A DNA stretch of 64,000 bases from an uncultured Paracoccaceae bacterium (GCA_937920555.1 CAKZTM010000030.1:1-64000); one strand, 5' to 3'. Counted from the stretch's first letter, positions 8,181 through 16,864 are shown. The notes: generated from the sequence alone by a model not told the origin. Program-made: numbers and translations.

Positions 8181-8522
8181 ATGTCATCTTATCAAAACAT
8201 AGCTCGCATATCTGTTGTCGACCCTGTCGTGTCACTTCACCGGTTGGAGTTAAATATCATTTTGGATCTTTACGGCCGGATGGTCGCAGCAGGAGAATGG
8301 CGTGACTACGGGATTTCGATGCTGAAGGACGTGGCAGTCTTTTCTATTTTTAGGCGTGCAGCGGAACATCCCATTTACAGAATTGAGAAGCGACCAAAAC
8401 TGAAAGGACGACAAGGCCAATACTGCGTAATCGCCATGGACGGCCATATTTTAAAACGCGGAGACGATCTTGGGTTGGTTTTGCGAGTGCTCGAAAAAAA
8501 GTTAATTCGCGCAATCATCTAA
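8181..8522 (+). CDS. DUF2794 family protein
   Basis: A 113-residue protein conserved in alphaproteobacteria, function unknown. The family core is clear: LHRLELNIILDLYGRMVAAG, then EWRDYGISMLKDVAVFSIFR, YRIEKRPKL, and a C-terminal ILKRGDDLGLVLRVLEKK. An in-frame GTG at 8163 would add six residues; the ATG at 8181 is preferred. It ends in a 4-base convergent overlap with the NlpC/P60 gene. It lies just beyond the small-RNA-like repeats on the opposite strand. Confidence 0.8.
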   Translation: MSSYQNIARISVVDPVVSLHRLELNIILDLYGRMVAAGEWRDYGISMLKDVAVFSIFRRAAEHPIYRIEKRPKLKGRQGQYCVIAMDGHILKRGDDLGLVLRVLEKKLIRAII

Positions 8523-9343
8523 AGGCGCTTGTGGGCTAGAACCGGGCCATCAGTCTCTGCAATCCGGCGGATCGCCTTATCAATCGGCTCTAAAACTGTT
8601 GCCATGTGATGCGCATTGGCGTGCAGTAAAGTGTGTGCGTCGAACACCAAACCAACATGTCCTTTCCAGAACAACAGATCCCCCCGATCAAAAGGACTAT
8701 CTAACTCAACGGCGCGACCCAACTCCGACATCTGCATGTCGGAATCACGAGGACAATCCCGGCCTACCGCCATCAAAGCAAGCTGTACCAAACCGGAACA
8801 ATCGACACCAAACGGCGATCTCCCACCCCAAAGATATGGAGTCCCTAAAAAACGAGCCGCCTCGTGTACGAAATCCTTCGTTTGGCCACAAACATGACGC
8901 TTGTTGATAAAACCTTGAGGCGTTTCAAGGTAGTCGTCACTTTCCTCAAGAGCCCTTACTGAAGACTGATAGGGCAAAATAAGAGTCGGCATTTTTTTGA
9001 AGCTTGGTTGTGGATAAACATGTGCGAACTTTGAAGTGACACGTTTGTTCGTGGTCGATGTCGCATTCAGGCCGGAACTATTCACGTAGCCCACATATCC
9101 ATCACAGGCATTTTGCACCCAACAGATATCACCACTGGTTTCGTAAACATAGACCAGTTCACCAAATAACAGTTGAGACGCTAAGGCGTCGCCGTCCTTA
9201 GATCCGAGGAGATCAAGAACAGGAACCGCTACCTGCATAGGTTTACCTTCGACGAAAGCAGCGGCTGCAACTCGCCCTTTTACCTGTAAGGCCGCGAGGT
9301 CTTTCCTATAAGGATATCGTCGAGGATCAAGATCAACTGCCAT
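8519..9343 (-). CDS. NlpC/P60 (C40) peptidoglycan endopeptidase with SH3-like domains
   Basis: The N-terminal half carries bacterial SH3-like segments (about residues 35-150). The NlpC/P60 papain-like domain follows at about 155-274. The catalytic Cys is in FGVDCSGLVQLA (C182) and the His in GHVGLVFD (H229), with H241 in HANAHHM as the third polar residue. Members cut D-Glu-diaminopimelate bonds in cell-wall stem peptides. No signal peptide is seen. The ATG at 9343 overlaps the end of the upstream aminopeptidase gene by 11 bases, so the two are probably cotranscribed. Longer in-frame starts run into that gene and are not supported. Confidence 0.88.
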   Translation of the reverse strand: MAVDLDPRRYPYRKDLAALQVKGRVAAAAFVEGKPMQVAVPVLDLLGSKDGDALASQLLFGELVYVYETSGDICWVQNACDGYVGYVNSSGLNATSTTNKRVTSKFAHVYPQPSFKKMPTLILPYQSSVRALEESDDYLETPQGFINKRHVCGQTKDFVHEAARFLGTPYLWGGRSPFGVDCSGLVQLALMAVGRDCPRDSDMQMSELGRAVELDSPFDRGDLLFWKGHVGLVFDAHTLLHANAHHMATVLEPIDKAIRRIAETDGPVLAHKRL

Positions 9344-10715
9344 ACCGCGCGTCCAACACCTCGAAGATTGCTCGTGCGCCCTGGCAAGCCCCACCCTTTG
9401 GCCGCCCCGGTTTTGCGCGTGGCGTCCATCCATAAATATCCAGATGTGCAAACTGTTCTGTCTTCTCAACGAACCTGCGCAGGAATAAGGCAGCTGTTAT
9501 CGATCCCGCAAAACCGCCTGACGGTGCATTGTCCAAGTCTGCAATACCCGGTTCAATCATCGGTTCATATGGCGACCAAAAGGGCATTCGCCACAAAGGG
9601 TCAGAAACTTTTCGACTGGCCACATCAATTGCCGCGGCTAACTCATTGCTATCAGTGTAATATGGTGGTAAATCTGGTCCCAATGCAACACGCGCGGCTC
9701 CAGTGAGCGTAGCCATACAGAACATTTGTTTGGGCTCTTCTTCATCGGCCAGAGCAAGCGCATCAGCGAGCACCAAACGCCCTTCTGCATCCGTGTTGTT
9801 AATCTCGACATTTAACCCTTTGCGGGAATTCAGAATATCTCCAGGCCGGAACGCACCTGCCGAAATCGAATTTTCAACTGCGGGGACCAACAGTCTCAAC
9901 CTTACGTTTAACTTTCGTGCCATTATCATTTGCGCAAGCGCCATTGCATTTGCGGCGCCGCCCATATCTTTTTTCATGAGCCCCATCGAATTTCCGGGCT
10001 TGATATTCAGGCCACCCGTATCGAAGCAAACCCCTTTTCCCACTACACTGACTTTTGGAGCATCTTTAGAACCCCATGTCATATCAAGTAAACGCGGTGC
10101 TTGATCAGACGCACGCCCAACCGCATGTATCATCGGAAAGTTCTGATCAATTAGATTATCGCCGGCTACTACGGACACGACGGCATCATGAGCTTTGCCA
10201 AGCTTTTGGAATTCTTTCTCCAAAGCGTTCGGGCCCAAGTCATTCGCAGGTGTATTAATCAGGTCCTGCGCCAAAGCAGCTGCACTCGCGACCATTTCCA
10301 AGCGCCTCTTATCAACGGATTGAGGCGGCCGAAGTCGGGCCGAGGAGCCCATGTTCTTCCGGTACGCGTCAAAAGAATATCCAGCGAACAACCACGCCAA
10401 AGCCGCCTCATCTGGGTCGCCGAAATTACCTTCAAGATGATAATTCCCCTCCGGCAATGCGTCGGCTAGGGTGGCCAGATGAAACCGATCACGCTCTCTT
10501 GAAGACTGCGTTCCAAACCCAAATAGGGCCCGCTTGATGCCCCCAGCATCGTCTGGAACCAAACACAACTGACCCAACTTTGCTGTGAAGCCATTTGAAT
10601 CGACCCACGCCCGAGCCTTTTCGTCAAGACTCGCACGTACAGAATTCCAGTCTTCTAACGGCACGACACGCACCGCAATTGATGTTTCAGTCTCGTCAAC
10701 AAATCTAAGCGTCAC
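9333..10715 (-). CDS. Leucyl aminopeptidase family protein (M17)
   Basis: A 460-residue two-metal aminopeptidase. The M17 signature NTDAEGRLVL is at 307-316, the metal and bicarbonate region VGKGVCFDTGG at 225-235, and the catalytic Lys and Asp region KKDMGGAA near 248-255. It removes N-terminal residues from peptides in the cytoplasm. It is slightly shorter than E. coli PepA (503), with a reduced N-terminal domain like PepB-type members. The downstream NlpC/P60 gene overlaps its 3' end, suggesting joint recycling of cell-wall peptides, which is an inference. Confidence 0.88.
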   Translation of the reverse strand: MTLRFVDETETSIAVRVVPLEDWNSVRASLDEKARAWVDSNGFTAKLGQLCLVPDDAGGIKRALFGFGTQSSRERDRFHLATLADALPEGNYHLEGNFGDPDEAALAWLFAGYSFDAYRKNMGSSARLRPPQSVDKRRLEMVASAAALAQDLINTPANDLGPNALEKEFQKLGKAHDAVVSVVAGDNLIDQNFPMIHAVGRASDQAPRLLDMTWGSKDAPKVSVVGKGVCFDTGGLNIKPGNSMGLMKKDMGGAANAMALAQMIMARKLNVRLRLLVPAVENSISAGAFRPGDILNSRKGLNVEINNTDAEGRLVLADALALADEEEPKQMFCMATLTGAARVALGPDLPPYYTDSNELAAAIDVASRKVSDPLWRMPFWSPYEPMIEPGIADLDNAPSGGFAGSITAALFLRRFVEKTEQFAHLDIYGWTPRAKPGRPKGGACQGARAIFEVLDARYGS

Positions 10716-10792
10716 GGGTATTTTTCCGATAAGTGGGTTAAGTTTCCCACTCTACCGCGCCAAGCAGTTTTTGCAATCTCGGGTAGCGCGAT

Positions 10793-11176
10793 CTAAATGA
10801 TCGATTTATTAGTGAACTCGATCAATGAAAACAAACTGTCCTCACCAAGCCGTATCAAACGCCCTGACACCGCAGCCACGGAAACCCAATTTCGCGCATC
10901 AATGCAATCCTGAAGATCAACGGCCACATCAGTCAAACACACCAGCCCGAGCTGGCCGCTAACTTCGACCACTCTGTCAAGCAGAACCTCCGCCTCGGCA
11001 AATTCCTCTAGCGACAAGAGACGCTCAATCTTGCACAGCGCATCCGTGACCTCAAAGATCATATTGTCGACCATCGCACGGCAACGCTTTTCGCCTAATT
11101 CGCGTTTGAGCCTCTGAATTGGATCAGTATCGATCGCAGACGGCTCGCTTGTGTTAAACGCAACAACATTCCCCAT
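10793..11176 (-). CDS. Conserved hypothetical protein, mostly helical
   Basis: A 127-residue acidic protein beginning MGNVVAFNT. It is predicted to be largely alpha-helical, with a Leu-rich middle (ALCKIERLLSLEEFAEAEVL). It resembles a Rhodobacterales protein usually found upstream of the leucyl aminopeptidase gene, and its helical bundle look recalls an Hpt-like fold, but no phosphorylatable His motif is visible. The start at 11176 is fixed by an excellent ribosome site, GGGAG, seven bases upstream; a longer GTG start has none. Confidence 0.7.
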   Translation of the reverse strand: MGNVVAFNTSEPSAIDTDPIQRLKRELGEKRCRAMVDNMIFEVTDALCKIERLLSLEEFAEAEVLLDRVVEVSGQLGLVCLTDVAVDLQDCIDARNWVSVAAVSGRLIRLGEDSLFSLIEFTNKSII

Positions 11177-11227
11177 AACACTACTCCCAAATACACCCAC
11201 GACATCAGTATTTCACGCGCCTAAAGA

Positions 11228-11284
11228 ATAGGTTATCTTAAGTTCAATAAGGAACCTATGGGGACGCTTTTGTGTCCACATTTT
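11228..11284. promoter_or_regulatory. Inverted repeat and terminator-like hairpin in leader of carbonic anhydrase gene
   Basis: Between the two divergent genes lies ATAGGTT (11228-11234) facing AACCTAT (11253-11259). It is followed by GGACGC-tttt-GTGTCC (11262-11277) and a short T-rich stretch. The second element could act as an attenuator in the carbonic anhydrase leader, or be incidental. No protein or ligand can be assigned. Confidence 0.25.
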
Positions 11285-11323
11285 TAGGTTAACAACATAA
11301 TAGTTTGAAGGGTGATCGAGAGT

Positions 11324-11977
11324 ATGGAATTCGCAAGACCGCTCCCAGCATATCTTGTTAAGCGCTATCTCGGATGGAAAGCAACGGACTATGATGAAAA
11401 CCGCGCTTGGTATCGTAGGCTTGCGGAGGAAGGTCAGCGCCCTCGCGCAATGGTGATTTCATGCTGCGATAGTCGCGTTCATATTACTTCGATCTTCGGT
11501 GCTGAGACCGGTGAATTCTTTATCCACAGAAACATCGCTAACCTCATTCCGCCTTATAGTCCCAACGAGGACTTTCACGGCACTTCCGCCGCGATCGAAT
11601 ACGCCGTTAAGCACCTGAAGGTATCTCATATTCTTTTGGTTGGACACTCAATCTGCGGTGGCGTGCAGGGATGTTTTGACATGTGTACTGGGGCTGCACC
11701 CGAACTCGAAGAATCCTCCAGCTTCATCGGCCGATGGATGGACATTCTGAAGCCGGGGTTTGACAAAATTTATGATCCTAATGCCTCTCGAGCGGAGCAA
11801 CTGCATGCGCTCGAAAAAGAAGCCGTTGTCTTGGGACTATCAAACCTTATGAGCTTCCCCTTTGTAAGGGAAGCCGTCGAATCTGGACAAATGGACTTAC
11901 ATGGCCTGTGGAACGACATTCGCTCCGGTGATCTAGAATGCTACGATCCTACGACGGATGCGTTCGCAAGCGTTTAG
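11324..11977 (+). CDS. Beta-class carbonic anhydrase
   Basis: This zinc enzyme interconverts carbon dioxide and bicarbonate. Ligand and catalytic residues are all visible in the 217-residue protein: C48-D49-S50-R51 in ISCCDSRV, H108 and C111 in GHSICGGV. The family dyad Asp-Arg is therefore intact. The start at ATG 11324 is preferred over GTG 11312 because of the GAGAG just upstream. It probably supplies bicarbonate for biosynthetic carboxylases. Confidence 0.93.
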   Translation: MEFARPLPAYLVKRYLGWKATDYDENRAWYRRLAEEGQRPRAMVISCCDSRVHITSIFGAETGEFFIHRNIANLIPPYSPNEDFHGTSAAIEYAVKHLKVSHILLVGHSICGGVQGCFDMCTGAAPELEESSSFIGRWMDILKPGFDKIYDPNASRAEQLHALEKEAVVLGLSNLMSFPFVREAVESGQMDLHGLWNDIRSGDLECYDPTTDAFASV

Positions 11978-11993
11978 ACTAACTAAGATACAC

Positions 11994-12176
11994 TTAATCC
12001 TCCTCCATCTCGTCAAATAGGTCGTTCACTTTATGACGAAAATGGGGATCGGAGATCACGATCTCTCGAAGCATCAATTGCCGTAAAGCGCCACCAAGCG
12101 TTTCTTCACGATCACGACAAGTCATCCAAAATTTCTGCGACAGTTTTTTTGGACAATTAAAACGAAGTTCTTCCAT
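11994..12176 (-). CDS. Small hypothetical protein, possibly ribbon-helix-helix
   Basis: A 60-residue protein, MEELRFNCPKKLSQKFWMTC and onward, with a strand-helix-helix pattern like small DNA-binding or antitoxin proteins; no relative is recognised. The start at 12176 is decided by a near-perfect ribosome site, GGAGGTGACC, directly before ATG; the frame extends to 12209 without one. No toxin gene lies next to it, so a toxin-antitoxin role is not supported. Confidence 0.65.
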   Translation of the reverse strand: MEELRFNCPKKLSQKFWMTCRDREETLGGALRQLMLREIVISDPHFRHKVNDLFDEMEED

Positions 12177-12232
12177 GGTCACCTCCAAAGCGCAGTTACA
12201 GCGCGACAAATTAAGATGAAGTTAGCAACTCG

Positions 12233-12260
12233 AAATTTGATTTGTGTTTTGATCAAATTT
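12233..12260. promoter_or_regulatory. AT-rich inverted repeat between divergent genes
   Basis: AAATTTGAT (12233-12241) faces ATCAAATTT (12252-12260) with a 10-base gap. The right half contains the palindrome TTTGATCAAA. It sits between the small minus-strand gene and the TPR gene and could be an operator for either. The gap is too long for a standard FNR site (TTGAT-N4-ATCAA). Confidence 0.3.
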
Positions 12261-12334
12261 TTAAAGGCCATGCCATCCCAAAAGGATTCGTGTTAAAGTT
12301 GAATCCATTGAACTAGCCATTGTCAGGCAAATTT

Positions 12335-12778
12335 GTGAAAAACTGGACTATTCCATCATTGGGGCTGGTATTGTCTGTGGTCGCGGCAGGCGTTTTTGCT
12401 ATGGATAACTCTCTGCAAAAGAGTACTATGTTCGAAGCGCAGAAATTGATCGAACAGGAGGACCACGACGCTGCCATCATGCTCCTGAACGCCGCAATAG
12501 GTGAAGACATGAACGACGCGGACGCGTTCAATCTGCTCGGATACGCTTCCCGCAAAATAGGGGATCTAGGAGCCGCAGCAGAATACTATGCGACGGCACT
12601 AGGGATAAACCCTACCCATCGAGGCGCACTCGAATATCAAGGTGAGCTCTATTTGCTTTTAAAACGTCCCGAAAAAGCGGAAAGTAATCTCGATAAACTT
12701 CGGGAAATATGTGGCGAGAGTTGTGAAGAATACAACGATCTCGCCAAAGATTTGGCCGTTTATAAGTCAGGCGGTTAG
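12335..12778 (+). CDS. TPR-repeat periplasmic protein
   Basis: About 147 residues. A signal-peptide-like N-terminus (KNWTIPSLGLVLSVVAAGVFA) is followed by at least two tetratricopeptide repeats: DADAFNLLGYASRKIGDLGA with YYATALGINPTHRGALEYQG, and a degenerate one after it. Two Cys near the end (REICGESCEEYN) could form a disulfide in the periplasm. Such proteins are scaffolds; the partner is unknown. GTG 12335 is preferred over TTG 12320 because it opens the signal peptide directly. The 3' end overlaps asd by 4 bases in convergent orientation. Confidence 0.75.
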   Translation: MKNWTIPSLGLVLSVVAAGVFAMDNSLQKSTMFEAQKLIEQEDHDAAIMLLNAAIGEDMNDADAFNLLGYASRKIGDLGAAAEYYATALGINPTHRGALEYQGELYLLLKRPEKAESNLDKLREICGESCEEYNDLAKDLAVYKSGG

Positions 12779-13797
12779 CCCTTCTTGAGAACCCGACGGC
12801 CCAACAATTCCGCAATTTGAACCGCGTTCAACGCAGCCCCTTTACGCAGATTGTCGGACACGCACCACAGGTTGATGCCGTTCTCAATCGTCGAGTCCTG
12901 CCGGATGCGCGAAATATACGTCGCAAAATCGCCAACACATTCCACAGGTGTCGTGTAGCCGCCATCCTCGCGCTTATCGACCACCAGAATACCGGGGCTT
13001 TGACGCAGGATCTCACGCACTTCATCTTCATCGATGAACTCTTCGAACTCGATATTGATCGCTTCGGAATGGCCGACAAAAACCGGAACCCGCACACATG
13101 TGGCCGTGACCTTGATCTTTGGGTCCACAATCTTTTTGGTCTCCGCGACCATCTTCCACTCTTCTTTAGTCTCACCGGAGTCCATGAATTTGTCGATATG
13201 GGGGATCACGTTGAACGCAATCTGCTTGGTGAAAATTTCCGGAGATTTCTCCTGACCGGGCACATACATGCCCTTTGTCTGAAGCCACAACTCATCCATC
13301 GCATCCTTACCGCCACCAGACACAGACTGATAGGTCGACACCACGACGCGCTTGATCGTCGCGCGATCATGCAAGGGCTTCAAAGCCACAACCATCTGGG
13401 CCGTCGAACAATTCGGATTGGCAATGATATTTTTCTTGGAATAATCCATGACCGCATCCGGATTCACCTCCGGCACGATCAACGGCACGTCCGGGTCATA
13501 GCGATACAAAGACGAGTTATCGATGACCACACAGCCAGCCTTAGCAGCAACCGGCGCATATTTCTTCGTCGCCTCTGAACCCACAGCAAACAGAGCCATG
13601 TCCCAGCCAGCAAAATCAAACGTATCCAGATCCTCAGATTTAAGCGTTCGGTCGCCAAACGAGCACTCGGTTCCAAGCGAACGACGGGAGGCCAAGGCCA
13701 CGATCTCGTCCACGGGAAACTCCCGCTCATCCAGAATGTTCAGCATTTCGCGGCCCACATTTCCGGTGGCGCCAACAACAGCGATCCGATACCCCAT
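12775..13797 (-). CDS. asd: Aspartate-semialdehyde dehydrogenase
   Basis: This enzyme reduces aspartyl phosphate to aspartate semialdehyde with NADPH, the branch point to lysine, diaminopimelate, threonine and methionine. The Rossmann start VGATGNVGREML and the catalytic Cys C130 in ANPNCSTAQMV are clear, and the 340-residue length is normal. It stands as a single gene between two convergent neighbours. Confidence 0.95.
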   Translation of the reverse strand: MGYRIAVVGATGNVGREMLNILDEREFPVDEIVALASRRSLGTECSFGDRTLKSEDLDTFDFAGWDMALFAVGSEATKKYAPVAAKAGCVVIDNSSLYRYDPDVPLIVPEVNPDAVMDYSKKNIIANPNCSTAQMVVALKPLHDRATIKRVVVSTYQSVSGGGKDAMDELWLQTKGMYVPGQEKSPEIFTKQIAFNVIPHIDKFMDSGETKEEWKMVAETKKIVDPKIKVTATCVRVPVFVGHSEAINIEFEEFIDEDEVREILRQSPGILVVDKREDGGYTTPVECVGDFATYISRIRQDSTIENGINLWCVSDNLRKGAALNAVQIAELLGRRVLKKG

Positions 13798-13851
13798 TTT
13801 GAGAATCCTTAAAGTCTGAAAAGATAGCAGCGGTGCTATATCACGGGTGGC

Positions 13852-14430
13852 TCAGACAGCAAGGCGCATCGTCGTTGCCGACTCAAATCCGAATACATGC
13901 TTAAGCATCCCAATCTTCGAAGTTCCCCCCTCTTCAAACTCTTTACGTACAAAAGGTGCCTTGGCGCAGGGATTGCTGTCGATCACGTGCAAAAGCACCT
14001 CTGAAAGACCACGCGTTTTCGCCTGATCTGCAACCGCAACCAATAGGGCAGAGCCGACACCCTGCCCCCCGCGTATCTTCGGCTACACAAATCCCATCCA
14101 TCAACAATCAATCTGGTTCCAGTTCACGTTAAGGAACCGACAGCTCCACCCCTCGCCAAACTCATCCAAATAGTACGTAGAACTTGATCAGATCAGGCAA
14201 TTCACCACCCACAAATGTGGCATCATCCGTCTTGAAGCCGAAAGTTTCCAAAAGCTGCTGATTTGAGGTCACAGAAATCGCATGATTTGGCAGCAGCCTC
14301 TTGGCAGTAAACGCGTCCCCCGCGGGCCAAATATACCGCCTATTTTGAAGCCAAACTCGTCCATAGAATACTCCGCCGCGTGCACCGTGTGCGTTTCTTC
14401 AAACCCAAGAGTGATTGCGAAATCGTTCAT
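13852..14430 (-). pseudogene. Frameshifted GNAT acetyltransferase
   Basis: The protein reads across three frames. It starts MNDFAITLGFEETHTVHAAE and YSMDEFGFKIGGIFGP, shifts to AFTAKRLLPNHAISVTSNQQ and FVGGELPDLIKFY, shifts again to LLMDGICVAEDTRGAG, and finally VGSALLVAVADQAKTRG and LKHVFGFESATTMRL. Together these are the parts of a roseobacter GNAT of about 190 residues, including the acetyl-CoA loop region. At least three frameshifts and several stops break it. Decay or sequencing errors are both possible; the number of breaks favours decay. Confidence 0.75.
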
Positions 14431-14484
14431 GGCCTTTCATGCGAGGTGCATTAAAATGAATCTCGAGTCAGATGGAGAAATCAA

Positions 14485-14835
14485 ATGCGTCTACCCATTA
14501 TTTTGGTCGCCAGTTTGTTTGCTATGCCTGCGCTCGCAGATAGTCCGGTCGTGGAGGTGGTGACAGCCACAAAATCCGGCGGAACCTGGAGCTTCAATGT
14601 CACCGTACGCCATGGAGATGCGGGATGGGATCATTACGCGGATGGTTGGGAGATCGCCGCGCCAGATGGAACCCAGCTGGGGTATCGAAAACTATTGCAT
14701 CCTCATGATAACGAGCAGCCGTTTACGCGCTCCCTGTCGGGCGTTGAAATCCCGCAAGACATCGGAACGGTCATTGTTCGAGCACATGACAGTGTGCATG
14801 AATGGGGCGAACCTGTAGCGTTTAAGCTTCCTTAG
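14485..14835 (+). CDS. Small secreted protein of unknown function
   Basis: A 116-residue protein with a clear signal peptide, MRLPIILVASLFAMPALA. The mature domain (VTVRHGDAGWDHYADGWEI, then LGYRKLLHPHDNEQPFTRSL) looks like an all-beta periplasmic domain. Similar small proteins occur widely in Rhodobacterales, with no known role. Its stop codon abuts that of the convergent DUF3179 gene. Confidence 0.75.
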   Translation: MRLPIILVASLFAMPALADSPVVEVVTATKSGGTWSFNVTVRHGDAGWDHYADGWEIAAPDGTQLGYRKLLHPHDNEQPFTRSLSGVEIPQDIGTVIVRAHDSVHEWGEPVAFKLP

Positions 14836-16206
14836 CTATCCCTCGTAGAGCTCGCTTTCAGCACCCAAGTATCCGTCCCAAGCAAACCAGTAGGCAATGT
14901 GTCCGGCAACACGAGGCAATTCACGGCCGTCGCTTGCGACCATAGCCTCTTCACCCAATTCCCAAACCACTCCATCCGGACTTGACAACTTGCCGCCGAC
15001 AACCGGGGCAAATTTCAAATCTCCGCGTTCATAAGCCCGTACAGTTCGTGTTGCCTGATCACCCACCAACACCAGCGGTAAAGTCCCAATCCCATCATTG
15101 ACCATCTTTCCGCCCGCAAAGGCAGAAAGCGGCCAAGCTTTTGCGAGCCCCATGACTCGAACACCAAATACATAGTCTTTTTGTCTGTGTTTTGATTGAT
15201 CTACCGCCACTGGAAACATCAAGTCTGGCGAGCCAAAATAGTCCTGATAAACTACGCCTGGGCCGTAATCCCGGCGATGTCCTGTGTCCAAAGACAGCAC
15301 GCGAGTGTCGGGGTTCTCCCGCCGCCATTCCTCCCAGCTAGTGATAACCACAGGGCGTTGCACGAGTTCAATACCGCTCTCCACCAAATCTCCAGATACC
15401 GGTTTTCCGGTGAACTGATTCCATAAGGAGTGGGTTTCGCGGTCAAACATCAACTTGTTAGACCGGTACAGGAACCCTGAGGAGCCAAAGACAAATGGCT
15501 CTGACCGTCCCTCCACCTGTGTCTCAAACAAGATGCCCGATCCACACAAAGTGCAATAGGCTAATGCGACCGGCACCCCACCTATCACCTCATTAAACAT
15601 CTCATGCCAACCCATGATCCTCAACGGATAGGCGCGTATGTCTCCATTGATTGACACCCCAAACACCAGATCGTTTGATCGCAAATAATCTGCCTCAGTG
15701 CTGGAGATCAGCTTCGGGTTATCAAGCGAAGGTATCCCGTCTTTACGGACTCCACCCCATGTCACCTCCTCAAACCGAATTTTCATCCGGTCGCGTTGCA
15801 GCGCGTCAGGTGTCAGGAAAACCTCAAAGTTTGGGTCAATATCCAGAAAAAGTTGCCTTTTGAAATCCACATATGATGCGTGCGGGACAATCTCTGGGTG
15901 TTTTTCTTGCCAAAGCATCCACCCAAACCAACCCTGAGGTTCGGAGGCACCAGTGAGAGTTTGAAGCAGCAATTCAAATGGCTCTTGAGGAGCTCGTGAG
16001 AACCGCATGGCGGTAATTAGACCCGGCACCATATCGAGCGAGCCTCTGGCCTCCACTGCGATAAGCGCTTGGGTAAATTGCTCTGGTGGTCCGAATACCA
16101 GGTGGCGCAAGGCGTTTGCCATGGACAGATTTTGGGCATGCCCAACCACCGGGCTCAAAGTCGCGGCCGCTGTCAGCACCGTGAAATTACGTCGGGTAAT
16201 TAGCAT
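14836..16206 (-). CDS. DUF3179 domain protein with Tat-like signal
   Basis: A 456-residue exported protein. The N-terminus MLITRRNFTVLTAAATLSPV has a twin-arginine motif and h-region. The DUF3179 core is marked by YPLRIMGWHEMFNEVIGG and AYCTLCGSGILFE (about 192-227), whose CTLC pair suggests metal or heme binding or a redox role, together with FVFGSSGFLYRSN and SLWNQFTGKPVSG. The biochemical function of this family is not known. The gene is divergent from an orphan small gene, with about 200 bases between them. Confidence 0.85.
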   Translation of the reverse strand: MLITRRNFTVLTAAATLSPVVGHAQNLSMANALRHLVFGPPEQFTQALIAVEARGSLDMVPGLITAMRFSRAPQEPFELLLQTLTGASEPQGWFGWMLWQEKHPEIVPHASYVDFKRQLFLDIDPNFEVFLTPDALQRDRMKIRFEEVTWGGVRKDGIPSLDNPKLISSTEADYLRSNDLVFGVSINGDIRAYPLRIMGWHEMFNEVIGGVPVALAYCTLCGSGILFETQVEGRSEPFVFGSSGFLYRSNKLMFDRETHSLWNQFTGKPVSGDLVESGIELVQRPVVITSWEEWRRENPDTRVLSLDTGHRRDYGPGVVYQDYFGSPDLMFPVAVDQSKHRQKDYVFGVRVMGLAKAWPLSAFAGGKMVNDGIGTLPLVLVGDQATRTVRAYERGDLKFAPVVGGKLSSPDGVVWELGEEAMVASDGRELPRVAGHIAYWFAWDGYLGAESELYEG

Positions 16207-16341
16207 TACGTCACCTCATGGGAAAATTTCCCTTAGATAGTGCGCCACCCGGCAATCAAATACCATTGAAACTCTCGTGAACGGGTCAAAGGAGTTTTAC
16301 CGCACGGTGCTCCAACCAAGCATTAATGATCCCCTATGACA

Positions 16342-16376
16342 TTGCACTCAAGGCATTCAGCGTAAATCGAGTGCAA
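16342..16376. promoter_or_regulatory. 8-bp inverted repeat upstream of the 16411 gene
   Basis: TTGCACTC (16342-16349) faces GAGTGCAA (16369-16376) across 19 bases. It lies between the DUF3179 gene and the orphan gene at 16411. A separate palindrome, GGGAAAATTTCCC, is at 16220-16232 near the DUF3179 start. Either could be an operator; no regulator can be named. Confidence 0.3.
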
Positions 16377-16410
16377 AATCCCCCGGCAATCATTCACACG
16401 AGCACCACAA

Positions 16411-16764
16411 ATGACAATCTACGTAGAGAAAAATAGTGCATCACTTTTAACCGGCTCAAACGATCCGGACGGAGATGCGATCACAGTTCGGCGGATCAAT
16501 GGCACACAAATCGCCAGTTGGCCGCTGACTGTCGACATGACTGTTGGCTCAGTCAATATCACCCAGTCGGGCGAAGTGACCTTCGACGACGAAGGAAGCA
16601 CCTCTGGACATCCCGCCGGTGGACAAAGCCAGACAAACGGCTCTTTCACGTTCACTCTTTGGGACGGCCTTGCGGAAAGCTCCGTCTACACAGCCTATGT
16701 GCAACTAGACGGTGTAAACACGGCACCAACCGGACAAAACCAGTCCCTTATCTTCGAAGTCTAA
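16411..16764 (+). CDS. Orphan cadherin/Ig-like beta-sandwich domain protein
   Basis: A 117-residue protein, MTIYVEKNSASLLTGSNDPD onward, rich in Thr, Ser, Asp and Gly. It looks like one repeat of a cadherin-like or tandem-95 adhesin domain (SNDPDGDAITV, GSFTFTLWDG, VNTAPTGQNQSL). Such repeats normally come in long arrays in surface proteins. Here a single one stands alone with no signal peptide, weak ribosome site and its own strong terminator. It may be a fragment of a lost adhesin or a small structural protein. Confidence 0.6.
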   Translation: MTIYVEKNSASLLTGSNDPDGDAITVRRINGTQIASWPLTVDMTVGSVNITQSGEVTFDDEGSTSGHPAGGQSQTNGSFTFTLWDGLAESSVYTAYVQLDGVNTAPTGQNQSLIFEV

Positions 16765-16771
16765 GGCCCGG

Positions 16772-16805
16772 GGTGCCTGCAGTCATGCGGCAGGCACCAT
16801 TTTTG
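16772..16805 (+). terminator. Rho-independent terminator
   Basis: GGTGCCTGC (16772-16780) pairs perfectly with GCAGGCACC (16790-16798) and is followed by ATTTTT. It closes the short gene ending at 16764 and insulates the dipeptidase-homologue operon that begins 60 bases downstream. Confidence 0.85.
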
Positions 16806-16864
16806 GGAAATATTTGATTGCGAGATCATCAAACTTAGTCAAGATACCTCCGAATAGAGGGCGT

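Noticed and set aside
11994-12176. Antitoxin of a toxin-antitoxin pair
   Set aside because: The protein looks like a small DNA-binding protein, but neither neighbour is a toxin-like gene.
12239-12256. FNR-type site TTGAT...ATCAA
   Set aside because: The half-sites are separated by about ten bases instead of four, so a standard FNR dimer would not fit.
12817-13578. Long plus-strand open frame of 253 codons opposite asd
   Set aside because: It is the antisense shadow of a conserved enzyme gene; its composition (His, Arg and Asp rich) is typical of such shadows.
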